A stretch of 11,039 bases of DNA. Source: Candidatus Latescibacterota bacterium (GTDB taxonomy: Bacteria > Latescibacterota > UBA2968 > UBA8231). Made by a program: the position numbers and the translations under genes. Where the stretch lies: assembly GCA_003529325.1 (NCBI GenBank), contig DPVW01000332.1, forward strand, positions 1 through 11,039, read 5' to 3'. The notes beneath the pieces are model-generated. The model ran no database searches. It worked only from the letters and a program-made list of their open reading frames with translations, and was not told the origin of the DNA. Within the stretch, counting starts at the first letter, position 1. Each line of letters starts with the position of its first letter. Positions 6,059-11,039 of the stretch are shown here, one piece after another.

Positions 6059-6087
6059 AATGTAACAGGGGCCCCTGAGAGCGTCAA
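6059..6087 (-). promoter_or_regulatory. Putative sigma70-type promoter of clpP
   Basis: On the minus strand, TTGACG (6087-6082) and TACATT (6064-6059) are separated by exactly 17 bp, with a predicted start near 6052 and a leader of about 43 nt. The -35 hexamer includes the TGA stop codon of the upstream RND gene. This suggests clpP can be expressed apart from the efflux genes. Confidence 0.6.
6066..6077. promoter_or_regulatory. Perfect 12-bp palindrome inside the clpP promoter spacer
   Basis: CAGGGGCCCCTG reads the same on both strands and sits between the -35 and -10 hexamers of the putative clpP promoter. A palindrome in this position could be an operator for a dimeric regulator, but no regulator gene is visible and the site could be chance in GC-rich DNA. 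Confidence 0.35.
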
Positions 6088-9000
6088 CGACGTGGTTCCA
6101 CGTTTGGCTCTGTATTCCTAGGAGCCACCCCCGTCGACGGCACGGGCCTCTGACCAGCCTCTGCAGGGCGATGAAGTGCCGACGCAAGCAATCTCTGGAG
6201 AAGCATGCGAAGATCGTCGAAATACGTGTAGAATAACGGCACGATAACCAGGGTCAGCACCGTCGAGGCGAGGAGCCCGCCCATCATCGTTCGTCCGAGA
6301 GGGGCGTAGGGCATACCGATCATCTTGGCATTTCCCACGGCCATCGGCAGCAGACCAAAAACCGTCGTGAAGGTTGTCATGAGAATCGGGCGGAATCGAT
6401 GTGTACCAGCCTCCACGAGCGCATCGAACCGACCCTTGCCCGCGGCGCGCAGTCGGTTCGCCATATCGATGAGGACGATGGCGTTGTTGACGACGACGCC
6501 TACGAGAATCACCGTGCCGATCCCGGATAACATATCGAAAGGTGTATTCGTCAGATACAGTGTCCAGTAGACACCGAGGAAGGCGAACGGAATCGAAATG
6601 ATCACCGACAAGGGCAGAATGAAAGACTCGAAGAGCACCCCCATCAACAGGAACACGAAGGTCACCGACAGCAGCAGGGCGAACATCTGCGTTGCGTCCT
6701 GGCGCTGGATACGCACGTAACGAGCCCCCTTATCCCAGCGGTATCCGCGGGGCATCTCAAAGCCGGCCATCGCCTGGTCGATCTGCTCGGACAGCTCCTT
6801 GGCATCATCTTCCGTCGCCGTCGCTGTCACGGTGAGAATCGTCTGTCGATTCTCACGCCGGATGCCACCGAGGGCGGGTTCGACATTGAGTGTCGCCAGT
6901 GACTCCAATGCTACCTCGGCACCGCTCGCTGTCGGAAAGGTGAGACTGCGCAGTTGTAGCACACTCTGCCGATCCGTGTCACGCAGTTGGAAGAAGACGC
7001 TGACCTCGCGCCCATCGTCGGTGCGGAATTTGGTCAGTTCGCGGCCACGCAGGGCGTAGGCGATGTTGCCCGAGATCGCCTGCGGATCGACACCGTAGCG
7101 TTGCATCTGATCACGATTCAACTCGACCTGAAGTTCCGTACTGCCTTGGTCCATATCCGTTTGCACAGACAGCAGTCCCGGAATCGTGTCCAACCGTCGT
7201 TCGACTTCACTCGAGAGTTGTACGAGTGTCGATGTATCTTCGCCATAGAGGTTGATCGCCACGGCGGCGTCATCAGCCCCGCCATCGCGCCAGTTGATGC
7301 GCATGCTGACACCGGGGGGTATCAGGAGACGCTCCTTCATATCCTCCAGCGTCTCCTCGTAACTCAGGTGCGAACTCTGGCGCAGTTCGAGTGACTTGAG
7401 CAGATCATCCCAAGCTGCGGCGTACCATTCCGTGTTCTTTTCTTCGTTTAGGATCACGTGGATACGGGCGTAGGAGTTACGTGACCAAGTCTCGAGGACT
7501 TTGACGTTGTACTCTTGCTTGTGGTTTGCCAGCGTGTCCTCGACGGTCGAAATGAACCGATCCGCCGCAGCCAGCGTCTGGCCGGAGGGCATCTCGAAGA
7601 CGAGCCAGATATCCTTGTTGTTGTTGCGTCCCTCGTCGGTACGCTGCATACCCGCGATGGGGATCTGGATGCTGGCCATGGCCAGCAACACGAGCAGGGT
7701 CGCATCGAGACGTCGGGTCAACACCCATCGCAGGGCGTGAATGTAACCGCCACGCAGGCGTTCGATCAGGCCTGATTCGCGGTCATCACGCGTGGCGCCG
7801 ACATGTTGCGCCGCCAGGGGAATGATGGCCAGGGCGATCACGAGCGACGCCAGCAGCCCGACGATGACAGGACCTCCCAGGCGCAACATGATGAGGGAGA
7901 ACCTCTCCTCGTCGCTCATCAGCATGAGCGGCAGGAAGACGACCACCGTCGTCAGTGTCGCCATCGTCACCGCCAGACCCACCTCCCCCGCACCTTGAAT
8001 CGACGCCTGTCTGGCGTCCAGTCCTTCCTGCCTGCGGCGATAGATGTTCTCGACGATGACGATCGCATTGTCGACGACGAGACCCAGACTCAGCATGAGG
8101 CCCATCATGGTGATCAGATTCAGCGTCCACCCCATGAAGTAGATCGTCGCAATCGTGACCAGAAGCGACAGCGGGATCGCAAGGGTGATGATCGCCGTCA
8201 TACGAAAGGCGCGGAGAAAGAAGAACAGGACCAATGCGGCAAACATTCCACCCCAGAGACCGGTGGTCTTCAGGTTGTTCACCGACTCCACCACGTGCTC
8301 TCCCTGGTCCCAGAAGACTTCGAATTCGATACCCTGAAGGTGTGGTCGGCGCTTCAACTCTTCGAGCTTGGCGTGCACGCTGCGGGAGATCTGCACGAGA
8401 TTTCCCGCCGACGCTTTCTTGATTTCGATCCCCAGGGAGGCACGGCCGTCGATGCGGTTGAACGAATCCTTCTCCGGTGGTTTCAAGCTGACCTCCGCCA
8501 CATCGCTGAGACGCAGGTCGTGCTGGGCGTCAATGATGAGGTCACGAATCTCCTGGATCGATTCGAAACGGCCCATGGAGCGCACGTAGATCTTGCGCCC
8601 CCCTTCCATGACGTATCCACCGGGTATGGTGAAATTCTGGCCGGAGAGTTGACGACCCACCTCGAAAGGCTGGATCCCATGAGCTTTCAGCCGTCTCTGG
8701 TCGAGTTCGATGCGAACCTGTTTGCTCGCCTCCCCCCGTACGTCGACAGTGCCTACCCCTTCGATGCGCTGCAATTCCGGTTTTACATGTACGTCGAGCA
8801 CCTGAAAAGGATCGACGAAATCCTCGCCGAGATAAGCACCCATCCACATGACCGGCCAGTCATCCTGGTCCCACTTGCGCACGTTGATGCGCTCTACCTC
8901 ATCTGGCATCTCCGGCATGAGTCGGTCCATGCGATCACGGAGGGCAGCATAAGCCTCGTGCATGTCGGTCCGCGGCTGAAACTCGATGTTCGCCCACGTG

Positions 9001-9278
9001 CCACCGCGATTGGAGCTGGTTCGCACCTTGGCAACGCCAGGCACGGTGGCGATCGCCTCCTCCATGGGTCGCGTAATTTTCTCCTCGACCTCCTCGGGGT
9101 TGGCGTCCGGGTAACTGATCTGGATGCCGAGTCGATCCCCCTCCATGCCACTTGGGAACAGGGCAAGGGGAATGCGCGAGTACGCCACGTAGCCGACGAC
9201 CAGTGTGGCGATGACGACCATGATCACCGATACGGGGCGTTCGACGCTGCGGCGGGGCAGCCAGCTTCCACGTTCCAT
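6084..9278 (-). CDS. RND-family efflux permease (HAE1/AcrB-like), complete
   Basis: The 1064-residue protein has the two-fold repeated RND plan: TM1 at about 15-33, a first periplasmic loop to about 335, TM2-TM6 (338-490), TM7 (524-540), a second periplasmic loop to about 860, TM8-TM12 (863-1017), and a basic, Pro-rich cytoplasmic tail. The TM4 motif LGLVVDNAIVIVENIYR keeps Asp403 (AcrB Asp407), but the next position is Asn404 where AcrB has Asp408. The TM10 motif VVVNNAIVLID has Asn where AcrB has Lys940. This combination is known from SwrC/HAE1-like members. The inner-membrane pump exports drugs, lipids or other amphiphiles by proton antiport with a membrane-fusion protein and outer-membrane channel. 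ATG 9278 lies 6 bp after the upstream RND stop; GAAGGAG (9297-9291) precedes it by 12 nt, so translation is probably coupled. The substrate is unknown. Confidence 0.94.
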   Translation of the reverse strand: MERGSWLPRRSVERPVSVIMVVIATLVVGYVAYSRIPLALFPSGMEGDRLGIQISYPDANPEEVEEKITRPMEEAIATVPGVAKVRTSSNRGGTWANIEFQPRTDMHEAYAALRDRMDRLMPEMPDEVERINVRKWDQDDWPVMWMGAYLGEDFVDPFQVLDVHVKPELQRIEGVGTVDVRGEASKQVRIELDQRRLKAHGIQPFEVGRQLSGQNFTIPGGYVMEGGRKIYVRSMGRFESIQEIRDLIIDAQHDLRLSDVAEVSLKPPEKDSFNRIDGRASLGIEIKKASAGNLVQISRSVHAKLEELKRRPHLQGIEFEVFWDQGEHVVESVNNLKTTGLWGGMFAALVLFFFLRAFRMTAIITLAIPLSLLVTIATIYFMGWTLNLITMMGLMLSLGLVVDNAIVIVENIYRRRQEGLDARQASIQGAGEVGLAVTMATLTTVVVFLPLMLMSDEERFSLIMLRLGGPVIVGLLASLVIALAIIPLAAQHVGATRDDRESGLIERLRGGYIHALRWVLTRRLDATLLVLLAMASIQIPIAGMQRTDEGRNNNKDIWLVFEMPSGQTLAAADRFISTVEDTLANHKQEYNVKVLETWSRNSYARIHVILNEEKNTEWYAAAWDDLLKSLELRQSSHLSYEETLEDMKERLLIPPGVSMRINWRDGGADDAAVAINLYGEDTSTLVQLSSEVERRLDTIPGLLSVQTDMDQGSTELQVELNRDQMQRYGVDPQAISGNIAYALRGRELTKFRTDDGREVSVFFQLRDTDRQSVLQLRSLTFPTASGAEVALESLATLNVEPALGGIRRENRQTILTVTATATEDDAKELSEQIDQAMAGFEMPRGYRWDKGARYVRIQRQDATQMFALLLSVTFVFLLMGVLFESFILPLSVIISIPFAFLGVYWTLYLTNTPFDMLSGIGTVILVGVVVNNAIVLIDMANRLRAAGKGRFDALVEAGTHRFRPILMTTFTTVFGLLPMAVGNAKMIGMPYAPLGRTMMGGLLASTVLTLVIVPLFYTYFDDLRMLLQRLLASALHRPAEAGQRPVPSTGVAPRNTEPNVEPRR

Positions 9279-9284
9279 GCTCTC

Positions 9285-11039
9285 TCAAGTCTCCTTCGAC
9301 GCCCGCACGGCCAGGGAATAGACCGTGGGGATGACTACGAGGGTAAGAAAGGTGGAACTGACGAGCCCGGCGATCACGGTGAGTGCCATGGGTGTGCGAA
9401 TCTCCGCCCCATCACCGAGTCCGAGAGCCATGGGCAGCAGGCCCAGAACCGTGGTCATCGTCGTCATCAGGATCGGTCGCAGACGCACGGTGCCAGCCTG
9501 TACGATGGCTTCGGTTGCCGCCATGCCAGCAGCCCGCAGCGTATTGATGTAGTCCACCAGAACGATGGCATTGTTGACGACGATACCGGCAAGCATGATG
9601 AAGCCAATGAAGACGACAATGCTCAATGGGATATTTACCACGTAGAGAGCGGCGATAGCGCCGATCCCAGCCAGGGGTACTGTGAACATGATGACGAAGG
9701 GATGAATGAGTGACTCAAACTGGCTCGCCATGACGATATAGACGAGGAAGATCGCCAAAGCCAGAGCAAAGACCATGCTGTCGAGGGAGCGCTCCATCTC
9801 CTCGTTCTGACCACTGATAAGAAAACTGAACCCCGGCGGGAAGGACATTCCCGCCATCGCCGACTCGATGCTAAGCACTGCCGAGCCGAGATCGATGCCC
9901 TGGATATTCGCCGTCACCAATGCCGCACGCTGTTGATCGATGCGGCGAATCTCGCTGGGCCCTTCGGCGATACGGATGCGGGCCACTGAGGACAATCTGA
10001 TGGGCACATCCCCTGATGGATTGACGGTCAAGCGTTTCAGTTCTTCGACCCCAAGACGATCATCCTCTCTCAGCCTGACGAGGATATCGATATTGCGCTC
10101 TTCGCGACGAAAGTCAGTGGCCACACGCCCCTGGACCTTGTTGCGCACCAGTTCGGCGACAGCACGCAGGTCGAGTCCATAATCTGACAAGCGCTCTCGG
10201 TCGTAGACAACTTGTAATTCCGGATTGCCGGTCTGCAGCGTGGAGCGCACATCGGCGAGACCGGGCAGTTCGGCGATGATCCCCACGGCATCCGCGCTGG
10301 TACGACGCAACAGATGCAGGTCATCTCCGCGTATCTCCAGTTCGATGGGGTTTTTGAAACTGAACAACGCCGGATAGGAGACCTCGGTGTCCACTTCGGG
10401 GAGCCTGCTCAGTTGCTGGCGCAGATTCTCAATGATGCGATCCTCGGCCTGTGGCGGTGTGCCATCCTGCAGATAGACGGTGACATGCGCCGTGTGCTCG
10501 CCCTCGTCTGCTGAGGAGGTCGCCGTGCCATCGGAGCCAACGGTGGTGACGACCCGTTCGACCGCTTGCAGACCTGCGGCAACCTGCTCAACCGTTGCCG
10601 TGATGGCCGCTGTGTGCAACAACGGCGTGCCAACAGGCATGGTCAGGTCGAGATTGAACTCACCTTGGTGCACTGGTGGGATCAACTCCGTGCCAAGGGC
10701 GGGGACCAGATGAGTCCAGCACAGCCAGAAGCTCAACCCCGCACCACCGACGACGAGCAGCCGCTGCCGCAGGGCGGCTCGCACGATCACCGGATAGGCA
10801 CGATGAACCATGTTCAATAGGATCTGGAACAGCCCCAACAGCGGTGCCGCCACAGGTACGGCTACGATCGTAGTGATGACGACGGCTGCCGCCACCACTG
10901 CGCCGCAGAGCAGGAGCACGACGAGAAGAGCGGAGCGGACGAGGCTCAACACCGTATGTACAACAAATCGAATCAGCAGATACGGCACCAGGACCACCGA
11001 CAGCAGGCCACGCAGAACCGCCCATACCCAGCGTAGTGT
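9285..11039 (-). CDS. RND-family efflux permease, C-terminal half (5' end beyond the window)
   Basis: The frame is open from the right edge to the TGA at 9287-9285: 584 residues, representing a little over half of an RND pump. Visible are TM7 (LLVVGGAGLSFWLCW), the second periplasmic loop starting GTELIPPVHQGEFNLDL, then TM8-TM12 with GIVVNNAIVLVDYINTLR (TM10) and RPILMTTMTTVLGLLPMALG (TM11). TM10 has Asn in place of AcrB Lys940. The first 75 or so visible residues form an unusually long hydrophobic block, enough for about two extra membrane or membrane-surface helices where other RND pumps have only a short cytoplasmic linker between TM6 and TM7. In-frame GTG 10997 is not a credible start, since the frame continues upstream. 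Two adjacent permease genes suggest a heteromeric pump like MdtBC, with the adaptor gene expected upstream. Confidence 0.92.
   Translation of the reverse strand, partial: TLRWVWAVLRGLLSVVLVPYLLIRFVVHTVLSLVRSALLVVLLLCGAVVAAAVVITTIVAVPVAAPLLGLFQILLNMVHRAYPVIVRAALRQRLLVVGGAGLSFWLCWTHLVPALGTELIPPVHQGEFNLDLTMPVGTPLLHTAAITATVEQVAAGLQAVERVVTTVGSDGTATSSADEGEHTAHVTVYLQDGTPPQAEDRIIENLRQQLSRLPEVDTEVSYPALFSFKNPIELEIRGDDLHLLRRTSADAVGIIAELPGLADVRSTLQTGNPELQVVYDRERLSDYGLDLRAVAELVRNKVQGRVATDFRREERNIDILVRLREDDRLGVEELKRLTVNPSGDVPIRLSSVARIRIAEGPSEIRRIDQQRAALVTANIQGIDLGSAVLSIESAMAGMSFPPGFSFLISGQNEEMERSLDSMVFALALAIFLVYIVMASQFESLIHPFVIMFTVPLAGIGAIAALYVVNIPLSIVVFIGFIMLAGIVVNNAIVLVDYINTLRAAGMAATEAIVQAGTVRLRPILMTTMTTVLGLLPMALGLGDGAEIRTPMALTVIAGLVSSTFLTLVVIPTVYSLAVRASKET

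Noticed and set aside
6010..6087. 26-residue N-terminal extension of ClpP from ATG 6087
   Set aside because: It would translate the promoter, palindrome and octamer repeats; the ClpP family N-terminus fits ATG 6009.
7803..9713. 636-codon open frame on the plus strand
   Set aside because: It is antisense to both RND genes, spans their junction, and is an Asp/His/Arg-rich mixture without domain motifs, as expected for the reverse frame of GC-rich coding DNA.

Overview
The window comes from a moderately GC-rich (about 58-60%) bacterial chromosome and carries housekeeping and accessory genes, with no mobile element, tRNA, rRNA or CRISPR array that I can see. Tandem RND pumps, MutM/Fpg and ClpP fit a Gram-negative-type bacterium. 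The anaerobic sulfatase-maturase gene and DUF5069 domains would fit environmental, sulfatase-rich lineages (Planctomycetota, Verrucomicrobiota, Latescibacterota and similar), but a phylum cannot be assigned from sequence alone.

Left part (1-3515). A radical SAM maturase of the sulfatase-maturase type runs off the left edge on the minus strand. It is divergent from a small metallophosphoesterase gene (717-1415), and only 40 bp separate the start codons; the two apparent promoters share one symmetrical -10 box. Convergent with the phosphoesterase is a minus-strand two-gene operon: a protein with three tandem DUF5069 domains (3432-2128), then a class I glutamine amidotransferase/PuuD-like hydrolase (2131-1421) joined by an ATGA overlap. 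A good promoter (TTGAGG-17-TACATT) precedes the operon.

Middle (3517-5402). A plus-strand gene for a two-domain VOC (glyoxalase-fold) protein is broken by two apparent single-base losses in short homopolymers. It is followed 17 bp later by a complete formamidopyrimidine-DNA glycosylase gene (TTG start 4387, end 5208). The 180 bp between it and clpP hold five closely packed inverted repeats, including a terminator-like hairpin that contains the clpP stop codon.

Right part (5389-11039, all minus strand). Transcription runs from the right edge through a 5'-truncated RND permease gene, 6 bp, a complete 1064-residue RND permease, then clpP. clpP has its own strong-looking promoter (TTGACG-17-TACATT) with a perfect 12-bp palindrome in its spacer and three tandem copies of an octamer immediately before its ATG. 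The two permeases probably form or alternate within one tripartite efflux system whose membrane-fusion protein would lie beyond the right edge. I found no clearly new multi-gene system. The most checkable oddities are the double frameshift, the triplicated DUF5069, the shared -10 divergent promoter and the unusual clpP leader.
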